Source of the DNA: Rhizophagus clarus
Taxonomy: Eukaryota > Glomeromycota > Glomeromycetes > Glomerales > Glomeraceae
DNA length: 64,000 bases
Assembly (NCBI GenBank): GCA_015698045.1
Contig: BLAL01000187.1
Coordinates: forward strand, 62,001-126,000
Direction: 5' to 3'
In this document: in pieces, positions 46,990-59,428 of the stretch
Position numbering within the stretch: the stretch's first letter is position 1
Layout of the letters: every line of letters begins with the position of its first letter
Notes under the pieces: model-generated
The model's database searches: none
The model's input: only the letters and a program-made list of their open reading frames with translations
Told to the model about the DNA's origin: nothing
Translations under genes and position numbers: made by a program

Positions 46990-48900
46990 AAATATTACAA
47001 AATCTAAAAAAATTTTCTATTAAAAATATCTCATACAAACTCTTAGAAAATCTCAAAAAAAAAAATCTCTATTTTCTATACAAATTTTAAAAAATTCAAA
47101 AAAAAAATCATTTCCTACACAAATTTTAGAATATCTTAAAAAAAAAAATTTTCTATCAAAAATATCCATATGAACCCTAAAAAATTTCACAAAAATAAAT
47201 CTCTATCAAAATATCCTATATGAACTCTTAGGAAATCTCTCTCAAAAAAATTTTCTATTAAAGAATCCCTCCTATTAGATATCCCATACAAACTCTTTCT
47301 ATATAAACTCTTAAAAATTCTCAAAAAAATTTCTATCAAAGAATCCCATGCAAATCCTTTTTATATGAATCCTAAAAAATTTTCCAAAAAAATTTCCTAT
47401 CAGATATCCCATATAAACTCCTATACGAACTTTTAGAAAATCTCTTAAAAAAAATTTTCTATTAAAGATATCCCATATGAATCCTTACCATATGAATACT
47501 TGGAAAATCTTTATTAAAATATCTCATACGAATCCTTCCCATATGACTTTTAAAAAATCTCTTAAAAAAAAATTTTCTATTAAAGATATTCTATATGAAC
47601 ATTTTCTATATGAACTCTTGAAAAATACAAACTCTTCCCACATAAACTTAGAAAATCCCAAAAAAAAAATTTTCTATCAGATATCTATATAAACTTTTAG
47701 AAATCAAAAAAAAAATCTATTTATCAAATATATCCTATATGAATCTTAAAAAATCTTTTAAAAAAAAAATTTCCTATTAAATATCTCATAGACCTATACG
47801 AACCCTTTCTATATGAACTTTTAGAAAATCTCTCAAAAAAATTTTCTATTAAAGAATTCCATGCGAATCTTTTTTATACAAATCCTAAAAAATTTCACAA
47901 AAAAATTTTCTATTAGATATCCCATACGAACTCTTCTTATATGAATTCTTAGAAAATCTCAAAAAAAATTTTCTATCAGATATCCCATAAACTCATACGA
48001 ACCCTTCCCATATGAGCACTTGAAAAATCTATTAAAAATATTCCATACGAATCCTTTCTATACGACTCTTAAAAAATCTCTTAAAAAAAAATTTTCTATT
48101 AAAGATATCCTATACGAACGCTTTTCATATGAACTTTTAAAAAATACGAACTTAAAAAATCTCAAAAAAAAACTTTTTATCAGATATGCTATATGAACCT
48201 TTCTCATATGAACACTTGAAAAATCTTTATCAAAATATTCCATACAAACTTTTTATTCACGAATTCTTAGAAAATCTTTATCAAAATATCTCATATGAAC
48301 TCTTCCTTCACAAATTCTTAGAAAATCTTAAAAAAAAATTTTCTATTAAAGAATCTATATGAACCCTTTCCATATGAACTTTTAGAAAATATCTTAAAAA
48401 AAATTTTCTATCAGATATTCCATACGAATTTTTTTAATACAAACTCTTAGAAAATCTCTTAAAAAAAAATTTTCTATTAAAGATATCCTATACAAACTTT
48501 TCCTATATGAACTCTTAGCAAATACAAATTCTTTTTATACAAACTTTCTCAAAAAAAATTTTCTATCAGATATCCCATACAAACTCTTCCTATATGAACT
48601 ATTAAAAATAAAAAAAAATCTATTTATCAAAAATATCTTATATGAATCTTAGAAAATTTCTCAAAAAAAAAATTTTCTATCTAAACCCTTCCCATATAAA
48701 TTCAGAAAATTTCGCAAAAAAATTTTCTATCAGATATCCCATACAAACTCTTTTCATATGAATTCAGAAAATAAAAAAAAATTTTTTATTAGATACTTTA
48801 TATGAATTCTTAGAAATCTTAAAAAAAAAGAATCTCTATTTATCAATAATATCCTATACAAATTTTAAGAAATCTATCAAAAAAAATTTTTTATCAGAGT
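46990..48900. repeat. 1.9-kb minisatellite (CCATAYGAACTCTT... / AAAAAATTTTCTAT)
   Basis: A long array of variably spaced modules: TTTTCTATCAGATATCCCAT, AYGAACYCTTCCCATATGAA, CTCTTAGAAAATCTC and an A-run followed by TTTTCTAT. Modules recur every 40-70 bp with higher-order repeats of 130-260 bp. Short open frames inside are repeat artefacts. Confidence 0.85.
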
Positions 48901-48944
48901 TTAAAGAATTTTAAAATAGTTTATAAATAAAATATTGTTAAAAA

Positions 48945-49198
48945 AATCTAAAAATCTGCTAATATATAATAAGCTAATTAGCAACTAATCGGTTATCAAT
49001 CTGATATGTGACCTATTGATAACTGGTAAATTCAACTGTATACCAATCGGTCATTAATCAATTATATAACCGGTTGATAACTGATTTAGAATTTATACTT
49101 GATTGATGACCGATTGAAAGAATCAGTTATTAATAGATAACCAATCAGTTATCAATCAGTCACATGATTGATTGGTAACTGATTTGACTCCATTCGAT
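48945..49198. repeat. Palindrome-rich block of TTGATAACTGATT motifs
   Basis: Repeated RACCRATYRGTTATCAATC / GATTGATAACTG blocks in both orientations. It may be one end of a further foldback element; the partner end was not found. Confidence 0.5.
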
Positions 49199-49559
49199 CT
49201 GTAGATATATTTGCCGCCCATTTAAATAGGATGGAAATCCCAATCCATTCCAATCCCATTCCATCCCAATCTCAAATCCTATTTCTATTCCAATCCCAAA
49301 TCCCATTCCCAATTCTATCCTAAATTCCAAATCCCATTCCAAATTCCATTTGAATATACAATAAATATTTATGAATTATGTTATTTTTTTAAGAATAAAA
49401 TTTTTTCTTTTATTGTTTATCTTTAAAAAAATTTATTTTTTAGCACTTTTAGTAATATTTTATTATTTCTTTATAATTTTTTTATAATTAATGATTTGTA
49501 AATATTGTTATATTAGTTATTTATAGCCAATGATTAAAAATTCTGTATATTAATAAATT

Positions 49560-50110
49560 TAAATTTATAATTAAAAATTTTTTTTTAAGTGCTAAGCCTT
49601 TTTTATTAAATAAAAAACCATTTTGTTAAATACTAAGCTTAGCTACTTTTTGTTAAATACTGAATTCTTAGTAATTTTGATACATTTTTTATTAAATATT
49701 AAATATTTTTTATTAAATATTAAGTATTTTTTATTAAATATTAAGTATTTTTTTATTAAATATTAAGTATTTTTAATTAAATATTAAGTATTTTTAATTA
49801 AATATTAAGTATTTTTAATTAAATATTAAGTATTTTTAATTAAATACTAAGTATTTTTAATTAAATACTAAGTATTTTTATTAAATACTAAATTTTTTTT
49901 GTTCTTTCTTTTATTAATAATTTTATTAAATATTAAGCCATTTTTGTTAATATTTTTATTAAATACCAAGCCTTTTTTTGTTAATAATATTATTTAATAA
50001 TACTAAGCCTTTTTTTTGTTAATAATATTATTAATACTAAGCATTTTTATCAAATATCAAGCCACTTTTTATTTTATTAAATATTAAATTATTTTCTGTT
50101 AAATATTTAG
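49560..50110. repeat. AT tandem repeat AAATATTAAGTATTTTTAATT
   Basis: About ten or more copies of ATTAAATATTAAGTATTTTT between 49690 and 49890, with looser copies (TAAGCCTTTTTTGTTAATA) to 50050. Noncoding. Confidence 0.85.
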
Positions 50111-50619
50111 TTTTATTATTTATTAAAGTAAAAAATTATTTATAAATTAATTAAAAATCAAATATAAATATCTGCTATTAATATTAATTATGAATTAGAT
50201 CTAAATCAGAATATTTATAATTACTTTTTATTTTAATTAATAGTTTTTTTGTTAAATAATACATCTAAAACATTAGTATAACTTAGCTTTATTTTAACAA
50301 TTTGGCTTAGTTTTAATAATTTGACTTATTCTGATGATTTGGCTTGTTAAATTTCCTGTATTATTTAATTACAATAATTTGACTTAGCTTTAATATTTTG
50401 GCTTAATTTCAATTATTTGGCTTAAATCTTTTTACATCACTTAATTTATTTATAATAAAAATAAATATAAATATAGCTAACCAAAAATGTAATTAATCGA
50501 TTTTTTTTGAAAAAAAATAAACACAATTTTTTTTAATAATTACAAAATTTTGAAAATGATATGTTAGTATAATTGTATTTTTTTACTTTATAGATACTAA
50601 CTAAAAGTTTAATTAATAG

Positions 50620-52962
50620 AATGCTGAAAGTAGTATTTTAAATAATATAAATATTATTTTAGATGATGATTTAGATTATTTAAATATTAATTTGGATGAT
50701 ACAAGTACTATTTTAGATGATGCAGAAAATTCAATTTAAAGAAAATTGGGTAAAAAAAAGTATAAAGTATGGAATTACTTTAATGTTATAGATATTCCAA
50801 ATAATCCTCATAAGGAGCAACATGTAAATATTGCTCACAATCCTGGAAACGTGAAAAGCCAATTGAAATGAAATCACACTTGATTTTAAGATACCCTAAG
50901 GTTACACATAGTGTTAAAATGAAATATTTGTATGCAATGTCAAATGAAGATATTCCTAAATAATCTACTAATAATTGGAAAAATAATAGCAATAAAATTG
51001 ATATTACAAAAGTTAATAAAACTCTAATATGCTTTTTTGTATGCTATGAAATACCTTTTTTTATTGTTAATTCTCCCTTTTTTCAAGATTTTGTGAAAAG
51101 ATTATGCTTTGAATATGAATTACCAAAATAGACTGCTTTATCAACTACTTACTTAAATAAAGAAGCAGTTAATATATTGCTAAAAATTGAAGAAGAATTG
51201 TATGAATCAAGAAATTTGACTTAGGTTAGGATTTTTTAATTTTACTATTATATATCTATTAAAGTATTAAGATAATTTTTATTATTAGGAATTGATTCAT
51301 GAACCAGTCCATTAGGACAAAGTATTTATGCATTCATAATTATAACTCCTAATTGATGCCAATATATATACTCAATTGAGGATTTCTCATCTCAGCATTA
51401 TACAGCTGAATTTAATGAAAAGCAACTGCTTAAAGTTATTGAAGATATATGAAAAAACATATTTATAACAGTTGTTTCAGATGGAGAGGTTGCAATACAA
51501 TCAGCTAAGAGAAGGGTAACTAATAAGTATCCACATATAATGCCAATCAGATGTATAGCCCATCATATTAATTTAATTACTAAAGATATAATTTCAATTG
51601 AATGGGCAAAAAAAACACTCCAAAATTGTCAAAAAATCGTTTCATTTTTCCATGATGTACATCGAGCTGAAGCTATATTGTATAATGAAATTAAAAATTC
51701 TTTTTCTAAGGAAAATTTAAAATCATTAGTTAAAACATATTGGAATACAGCATAAGATGTTTATAAATCATCTAGAAAATAGCATTAAATTTGTTAGTAT
51801 TTTTTACTATTTTATTTTATATTTACCTTTTTTTATATACTAATATATTTTTAATTTATTTAATAAAAATTCTTAGTAAATAGCCTAATATTTTTGTTAA
51901 TGCTGTTAAAATTAAAGCTATTATTCAAAATAGACAATTTTGGCATGATGTTGAACAATTAAAAATGATATTAGATCCTGCAAAAAATACTGTAAAAGCT
52001 CTTGAATTCAATACAACTACATTGGCTGACTGCTTTATTAAATTACTTAAAATGGCACAAGCAATCTCAGCAATTTCTTTTCAAAATCTTGATTTTAACA
52101 AAAATATATCACTATTTTCAATAAAAGATGGAAAGAATTTGATATTAATATATATATGTTAGCTTTTTTTTTCATCCAAAATATCAAGGTAAGAATATCA
52201 ATAATATTATTTTAATAGTCTAAATTTATGTAACTAATATATTAATAATATAAATTTTTAGCAACTTGTTTTCAGCAAAATATTTTTAAAAGTGTTATAA
52301 TGAGAGAAGCCATTAATATTTGGAAAAATCAGTATGGTGGTGGAAAAGAAAATTCTAATTATTTACTTATACAATTTGGTATATATCGAAATAAAGAACC
52401 ACCTTTTGATGATCTATATATAGTGGATATCAGTACTCCTATTAATTGGTAGATATCTATAGAACTAAAAAAAAAAGAAGATCCTATTAGAAAACTTGTA
52501 TTAAGAATGCATGGAATTATGCCTTATAATGCAGATTATAAAAGAGTTTTTTCCATATAAAATAGTTTCTTAGTAAATAACATATCAAATAAGTAAATTT
52601 GGAATATTCAAACATTAAATTTTTTAATTATTTCATTAATATTTTGCTTTTTTAATAGAATTAACATTAAACAGCTTCAAGCAATGACACAAATGCATTT
52701 ATATCTTATAATGAATGCAAAATCAAAACTGAAATATATAAATGATGAAATAACTTTAGAAGAGCTTGACCAAACATTAAATCAAGTTGCATTATTAATA
52801 AATAATAGAATTGATTTATTTGACAATGAAAATGATGAAAATCTTGTTAATTTTGAAGATATTAATGAGATTGAAGAAGCTGTAGATTTAGAAGAAGTAA
52901 ATAATAATAAACTAAAAATTACAAATTTTATTGATTTATCAACAAAGTTTATTAAATAATAG
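50620..52962 (+). pseudogene. hAT transposase pseudogene (BED finger, DUF659, hAT C-terminal)
   Basis: Pieces in order: an acidic N-terminus (ILDDDLDYLNINLDD); a BED-type zinc finger near 50820-50900 (CKYCSQSW, then EMKSHLILRYP); VKRLCFEYELPK near 51090; a DUF659-like region (TSPLGQSIYAF, YSIEDFSSQHYTAEF, VVSDGEVAIQSAKRR, PIRCIAHHINLITKDI at 51300-51600); FWHDVEQLKMILDPAKNTVK near 51940; EAINIWKNQYGG near 52310; and the hAT dimerisation region (ELKKKEDPIRKLVLRMHGIM, then YINDEITLEELDQTLNQ). Stops after LPK, EDI, NTA, PINW and FSI and several frame changes mark it as dead; some gaps could be introns. Confidence 0.82.
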
Positions 52963-53205
52963 AAAAGATAAAAAAGATGAGAAAGTAAGTATAATGAACC
53001 ATGGAGACTTAAATTTTGATGTTAATGAATTAATAGATAGGTTTGAAGAGTTAATTTAATTATTTATTTTTATCATTTACAAAATATTATATTTTATAGA
53101 TTATTATTATTTATATATATCTTTTTTATTTTATCAATATATTTGAATTTTTTTACAATTCATATACATACATTTTATTTTTTATTTTTTATTATAAAGG
53201 TTTAT

Positions 53206-53331
53206 TTGTTCATGGGTCACACTTAGCTGAGCTGGGGGGGTTATTTAGATATTGTATAAAATATTTGATTTTCGAATATTTAACAATAAAAATAGCATGA
53301 TCTTTGAAATAAAAAAAAAAAAAAAAAAAAA
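53206..53331 (+). mobile_element. tRNA-derived SINE, copy 1, with 15-bp TSD
   Basis: A ~104-bp body (TTGTTCATGGGTCACACTTA to GATCTTTGAAAT) with an A-tail of about 22, flanked by the perfect duplication ATTATAAAGGTTTAT (53191-53205 and 53332-53346). TAGCTGAGCTGG (53224-53235) fits the tRNA box A consensus and TTTTCGAATAT (about 53269-53279) loosely fits box B, about 35 bp downstream. Poly-A tail plus long TSD indicate LINE-driven retroposition. Confidence 0.85.
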
Positions 53332-53866
53332 ATTATAAAGGTTTATAATTTTGTAATAAAAAATATATTTTATAATAAAAAAACTTTTAATAATAAAAAA
53401 AATCAAATTAATTGGAGAACATGGAATATGGGATATGGGATTAATATATATGAAATCAAAATTAAAACCTAAAAGTCAAAATATTTCAACTTGGAAAGGT
53501 CAAAAGTTGAAATTAAAGTCAAAATAATCAAAATTATATCATAATTTTATGATTTTTATAATTATAATTTAATACCAAATTTTAAATGTAAATAACTCTG
53601 TCAATATTGATGCTACAGATATGCAACACATATCATTAGAATCCTCTCGATGAGCTGAATCCAACCACGTCAAGATCATAAAAGTTGGATTACTGGATGC
53701 AGAGATCGTTAACTTTGAATTTTAATATTATTGTTTACTATAAAAATCACATGACTATGCCGTAATTTTAGTCATTTTGACTTTTGGAGGGGCTCAGGTC
53801 AAAATCATTTCAACCATTTTAACCATTTTGGGAGTTAAAATTAACCAATTTTAGTTTCATGTATAA
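53332..53866. other. hAT element 3' region, no gene seen
   Basis: AT-rich sequence between the SINE and the right subterminal repeats. No supportable feature. Confidence 0.4.
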
Positions 53867-54046
53867 TTGGATGGGATATGGGATATGGGATATAAGATAT
53901 AGGATATGGGTAGGATTGGGATTTGAGATTGGAATGGGATTATGACAAATGGGATGGGATAAATGGGATTGGGATTGGGATTTGAATGGGATGGGATATG
54001 GGATTTTCCCAATCCCATTAATATGGATGGCAAGTATACCTGTGGA

Positions 54047-54632
54047 TAAAAATAAATACTTAACATATTCAATAATCATAAAATCATCATTTAAAATGCA
54101 TAGTACAATATTGGTAAAATTTTTCTTAAAAAATAAAAACTGTATAATTTATAATATATTCACATTTTTTTTAACTTTATTTTATAAATCATATTTTTTA
54201 AGTAAAAGATATAATATTTGAAGAAATAATGTATTTACCACTCTGCGTTACAAATTTACATATATTTTTATGTTTATCATTTACCATTTTAAGGGAGTGC
54301 AGTGTATAAACTAATGATCGACATAAATAATTTATAAAAAAGAAAGGATGCATTGTAATGCAAGGTGCGGTAAATAAATTTACTCATATTTGAATATAGA
54401 TATTTTTTATTAATCATTATTTTATATATGAAGTTTGAAAAAATATATATAAAGTATAAACTATAAAATAATGAAATGTGATATATTATTATTAGTAAAA
54501 ATCCAAAAATTGCTTTTTTTTAAATATATCTATGTTATAAAATAGTTCAATATTTTTTTTTTATTCAAAATTCTTTAATTATATATATACAGTATATACA
54601 ACTCTTATTAAAATTTTGATTATTTCTATTTG
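54047..54632. other. Intergenic AT-rich DNA, nothing seen
   Basis: No gene or element ends recognised. Confidence 0.45.
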
Positions 54633-54634
54633 TA

Positions 54635-54986
54635 CACTAGTGTATTTATACACGGGTTATGTGATCAGCATAAAATTTCTTTTATAGAAATATTATTACA
54701 CAAAATTCCAATTATGGCTATTTTGAAAAATAAGAAAATTTTTTTTGTGAAATGGGTATCACCTAAAAAGGAAGGTCTATATCACACAATAACCAAATAT
54801 AGTAATTTTTAAAATTCTGGCCGGAATTATAAAAAATTATGGACGTGATATATAATATGTGACAAATAGGTTTTTTAATATGAAAAAAATTCTAAGTTCC
54901 TGGATTACTTATAGAAAAATGAAAAGGAAGGGTGTGACACTGGGTGATAAATAATGGTCATGTGACCTGAGTTTCGCACACTAGTG
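54635..54986. mobile_element. 352-bp MITE with CACTAGTG termini and TA TSD
   Basis: CACTAGTGT at the left pairs with ACACTAGTG at the right, flanked by TA (54633-54634 and 54987-54988). The match resumes inside as GGGTTATGTGATCA against the inverse of GGTCATGTGACC. The CACTA start is probably coincidental because the duplication is TA, not 3 bp. Confidence 0.7.
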
Positions 54987-54988
54987 TA

Positions 54989-55799
54989 AATTAAGAAATT
55001 TTCTAAAATTTTTATATTAAAATTTTTAAAAGAATAAATATTTTTTTTGAAAATATTATTTTTTCAAAAATAGTTTTATATTTATTATATAAAGAAAATC
55101 TTTTATTTACTTTAAGAATTCCTATTATTTAAAAAATTTACTTTATTTTTTTTATCTTTATATAAGCATATTTATTATTAAAAATATCTTAAAAAGCATT
55201 TAACAAATAAAATGGCAATTTATTTAAGTAAAAAGTATAATAAAATTATTAAACTTTTTTTTTTTTATTAAAAATAATACAATACTTATAAAGATTTTAA
55301 TATATTTTAATTATACATATTAATAATTTTAAAAGAGTTTTTTGAAAAACTTTATATTGATAAAAAGTTTTATTATAAAGTAGCTTTACTTTATATAAAT
55401 TTAATATAAATATAACTTGCTATGATATAAAAATTTTCATTTATACTTATTTTTAACTTTTATTTAACAATTTAATATCTATTTTCTTATTATATTTTTA
55501 TATAATCTAATAATTATTATAATTATAATTAGAACTTATATACTTTTATTACTTATATAATTATAATTAGATATTATATTTTTTATAATATTTTTATATT
55601 TTTTTCTTTATTATTTTAAATTTTATAAACTATCTTTATTTTTTTTTATATATTTATTCTATTTGGTAAATTTTTATTTATTTATATATTTATTAAAAAA
55701 TTTAAATTCTTTTTTTTAATTTTTAAAATAATTTGTTACATTATTTTAAATAAACTATTTATTACTATATATTACTATTTTAATAGCTTAATCAATTTG
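54989..55799. other. Intergenic, extremely AT-rich
   Basis: Nearly pure A+T with ATAATTATAATTAGA motifs. No feature. Confidence 0.5.
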
Positions 55800-55803
55800 T
55801 TAA

Positions 55804-56388
55804 TTGCTGATCTACCTAAGATCAGCACTGTGTTACTAATAAAATTCAGGGTTAATAGCAATAATAAAAAAAAGCATTTTTTATATCTTGTGTGTGAAAT
55901 AAGTTTCCACTCATTTTACAAACAGAAATATTATAAATATAATATTTTCCTTTATTTTATGAGACTTTTTGGCAAGTATGACTTGCCATAACTATATTTC
56001 TGTAACTGGGTTTCTTTAACTTTCACTTGTTTTTAATAATAAAAATATTTCAAATATGTCTTTAAAAATAATTTTAAAAGCTAAAAATTATGTTTTTAAT
56101 GTAAATAACACAATATAGTAAAATGAAATATCAAAATTTTGTATATTTTAAGGTGAAAATCTGACGCGTGTGTATAGTAAACTCATTATTTTATGTATGA
56201 ACGTATAATTTTTTTTTGCAAATTCTTTTTTTTCAGGTATTTTTTCAGTATATCACATGATTTTTATTTATAGTTAATATGTCATCTATGAGATATCCTT
56301 TTTTGAAGTTTGTGTTCTAATATAAAATCAACAAATTTAATCTCAAATTTTATTAGTAACGCAGTACTGATTTTAGGCGGATAGGCAA
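55804..56388. mobile_element. 585-bp TTAA-flanked MITE with ~50-bp TIRs
   Basis: TTGCTGATCTACCTAAGATC, CACTGTGTTACTAATAAAATT at the left match the inverse of AATTTTATTAGTAACGCAGT, GATTTTAGGCGGATAGGCAA at the right with few mismatches. TTAA lies on both sides (55800-55803 and 56389-56392). The left TIR itself holds a hairpin (GCTGATCT/AGATCAGC). Confidence 0.75.
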
Positions 56389-56439
56389 TTAATTATATTA
56401 TTAATATTTAAATATACTTATTTTTATAAATAAAAGTAG

Positions 56440-57520
56440 AGGTCCAAATCAGTTAATCTGGAATCATCATAATTCAGATTTTAAACGATTGATTAATTAA
56501 TCAAATAGCTAAAATTAATGACTGATTCAATCAGATCAATTAGATCAATCAAATATTTGTAATCAGTACGAATTTTATTTTTTATTTTTATTTATAAAAT
56601 TATTCCTAAAGAAAAAAATTGAAAAGAAATATAAGTAATATTTTAAAACAAAAAAAAAACAAATATCCCTAAGAGCTTCAGTCTGAATTTTAAGTCTAAG
56701 TATTGTTTTTAAAGAAAAAAGAAAAAGAAACATTAGTAATATTCCAAAAATAAAAAAACTAATATTCTCCTCCTCAATTTACATTTCTGAATTTCAATCC
56801 AAATTCTAATTTGAGTTTAGTACGAATTTTGACAGAAGCCATTTTTAAAGTAAAAAAATAAACAAAATGTTAATACCATTTCAAAACAAAAAAAAATATA
56901 TTTCTCCTCCTTTTAACTTATAATTCAAGAGCTCCAGTCCAAATTTTGAGTCCAGGAACTATTTTTAAAGAAAAAAAGAAAAAGGAACATTAGCAATGTT
57001 TTAAAAATAAAAAAATACAACCCCTGTACTTACTTATTAGCAGCTGAAAAGACTTAAAAAAAATATTTATAAATAATTTGATTTATAAAATTGATATAAT
57101 TAATTATATTTTTTTTTTTAATTATTCAGTTATGAAAAGATTTTTTTAAATTATTCAAAAAAAGATTATTAATCAATCATCAGTAAATGAATCGATAAGT
57201 CATATGATCGATTTATTATAACAGCATAACTGACAAAATCAATTTTTTTTTATTTTTCAAATTTTTAAATTATAAGCTGTAAATAAGCTTGAACAAATAA
57301 ATAAATTGTTTTTATTGTTAATCCATTTGGTTGTTATAGATCTATGAAAAATTATGTGATATTTTTTTTTCTAAATTAATGATTAATCAGATTAATCAAG
57401 TAATCTGAACTGCGATTAATCAGATCATTCAGGTGATCTGACATAATCAAATCAAAACTATTAACACCTTTGTAAATAACTGATTAATTAATTAATGAAA
57501 ATATTGACTAATTCAGACTT
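56440..57520. mobile_element. Foldback element, possibly hAT-like, with ~120-bp internal repeats
   Basis: The left end AGGTCCAAATCAGTTAAT resembles the inverse of ATTGACTAATTCAGACTT at the right. Subterminal regions carry GATTAATCAGATTAATCA palindromic blocks. The core has three degenerate ~120-bp direct repeats (56640-57020) with CCAAATTYTGAGTCYA and AAAGAAACATTAGTAATATT. The ends are imperfect and the TSD unclear. Confidence 0.5.
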
Positions 57521-57747
57521 TTAAATAAAAGTCTGTTAAAATAGAATTATAAATTTAGCTAAAATTATAATATTAAAAATTATATATGTTGTGCTTCAGA
57601 TTGATTCTACTGATTAATGAGATGTAATGATTAATATTGTTACATGTGAAGATTTACATATAAATATTTTCTTATACAGTAATTTTATGTGATCTGGTTT
57701 TAATCTCATGTAAGATGTGATCTGAGATATAACATATATGTAATATA

Positions 57748-58123
57748 TAAGGGGCATGTTAGAAATTAGCTGATTTAATAGGAAGGTGAAGGGTCAACCT
57801 AAAAATCAGATTTCTATGATTAGCTGTAAATTATATAATATATATAATATATTATTATTATTTATATATTAAAATAGTTTTTTGCAATTATCTAGCCATC
57901 TAATAGTTCAATTTAACTAAAATTTTAAGGCTTAATAAAAGCTATAAAACAAAAAAAAATTCATAAAAATTGGATCACTAGATCCCAAGTTAATTATATA
58001 AATATAATTATATATATTATTATATATTTTTTTAGCCAATCAAAATGTGATCAGGTGGGGGGTAGGAGGGTAAGGGCTATTAATTAAAGGAAATCAGCTG
58101 ATTTCTGACATATATACCTTTAA
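57748..58123. mobile_element. ~375-bp MITE with AGAAATYAGCTGATTT TIRs
   Basis: TAAGGGGCATGTTAGAAATT and AGCTGATTT at the left match the inverse of the right end (AAATCAGCTGATTTCTGACA then TATATACCTTTA). Interior blocks AAGGGTCAACC and GGGGGGTAGGAGGGTAAGGG are the only GC-rich patches. A TA target is likely. Confidence 0.6.
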
Positions 58124-58709
58124 CTAATATAATATATAGGTTTTTATTAATTAAAAAAATTTTTAAGTTTTTAGAATATTTAATAAAAATAAAAAAGTAG
58201 AAAGTATAAACATCTTCGTTTTGTGGACATGATTTTTGGTAGGGTGTGATGGTTTATATAATGACAAATAGAGATCAGCCACTAAAAAAAACTGTCGTTG
58301 AGATAAATATAAACTGATATTCCCACAATCATATAATCAGATGTCATATTCTATTAGTAAACATAATAAATCATGCTCACAAAACTGACATGCAGAGTAT
58401 AATATTAAGGATAAATATTTTTACTATAATCATATGATTCTATTCCATTTTAATATCTTTTTATAAATAGTAAACAAAATCAAATTCGTTAAACCAATTA
58501 CTCTAAATGAATAAATAAATTGTAAATTTACATAATTTTGAATAATTTTGTCATATTTAGACTAAAAATGACTGCAAAAAAATAAATTATATTAGTATAA
58601 ATATGATTAAAAAATCCTAAAGTTTCTGATAAATACACAAATAAAAGAATATTTTGTATAATTAAAAATATTTTAAATTCTAAAAAGTTATTATTTATTA
58701 TTAATTATT
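58124..58709. other. Intergenic AT-rich DNA, nothing seen
   Basis: No supportable ORF or repeat; upstream region of the small three-exon gene. Confidence 0.45.
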
Positions 58710-59241
58710 ATGTGGCAAGACTGTAAAAAAAGGTATACTATTATCTATATTATACGTATTATTTTTTATCAACTTTTAAAAAATAAGAAAGACAATAAAG
58801 AAACATTAAATAATTCTGGTAAGATATTTAAAATAAGAATTATACTTTTATTTGCTTTAGTAGTCAAATTATTCATTTAATTTTTTATATTTTATAAGAT
58901 CAAAAGACTGATGAAAACAAAATTTATAAAAATGAGTTAAAGAATTCTAATTCTGGTAAGATATTTGAAATAATATTTTTTTTTTTTATATGATCAATAT
59001 TATTTTTTATGAATGATTTAAAATTTTTATTGCTTATATTAATATATTTTTATTCTTTATTGAAGCAAAAATTGATAAAAATTCTAACTTTAATAATTCA
59101 ACTTTGATATTAGATAATGATAATTGTCCACCTCCTGCTATGTCAAAATATGATCCTAATTTAGATTATGAAAAACTTTTATGTGATCTTTTTGATGAAG
59201 AAGACAAAAATTGTGCGGTTTGTAAGCAAAGTTATTTGTAA
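58710..59241 (+). CDS. Small three-exon gene, unknown function
   Basis: Exons 58710-58818, 58899-58955 and 59066-59241 join in phase 1 at both introns to 113 residues. Donors are GTAAGA twice; acceptors TATAAG and TTGAAG. Exon 1 encodes MWQDCKKRYTIIYIIRIIFY with a hydrophobic stretch at about 9-24, then a Lys/Asn-rich part. Exons 1 and 2 both end in NNSG/SNSG at the splice and look like duplicated modules. Exon 3 is acidic (NDNCPPPAMSKYDPNLDYEK, LLCDLFDEEDKNCAVCKQSY) with a CxxC. The matching phases support a real gene, but it could be the truncated 3' end of a longer one. Confidence 0.45.
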
Positions 59242-59428
59242 TTATTAAATTAGGATAATCAATGTTATATAAATTCTTGCTAAATTGATACTTACTATAT
59301 AGTGATAATATATTAGACAAATTATGCGTGTTTTGCATCATCAAAATCACTATTCCCATTCATCAATCTGGATTATTGTATCATATTCGGGATTTGATAT
59401 CTAAGTTAAAAACATTGATATTAATCTA

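Larger units (their letters stand above)
49198..54046. mobile_element. hAT transposon, decayed, with TTCCAATCCCA subterminal repeats
   Basis: The left end TCTGTAGATATATTTGCCGC (49198) resembles the inverted right end (ATGGCAAGTATACCTGTGGA ending 54046). Inside each end is a run of TCCCATTCCAATCCCAAAT repeats (49230-49350 and, inverted, 53867-54020). It encodes a hAT transposase relic at 50.6-53.0 kb. No 8-bp duplication is now recognisable, which fits its age. A SINE has inserted at 53206. Confidence 0.7.

Noticed and set aside
46990-48900. CRISPR-like spacing of repeated modules
   Set aside because: Repeats are degenerate, A/T-rich and without constant-length unique spacers; a eukaryotic minisatellite explains them.
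54635-54986. Small CACTA element, because the termini read CACTAGTG
   Set aside because: Flanking duplication is TA rather than 3 bp and the subterminal structure is absent; a mariner-like MITE fits better.
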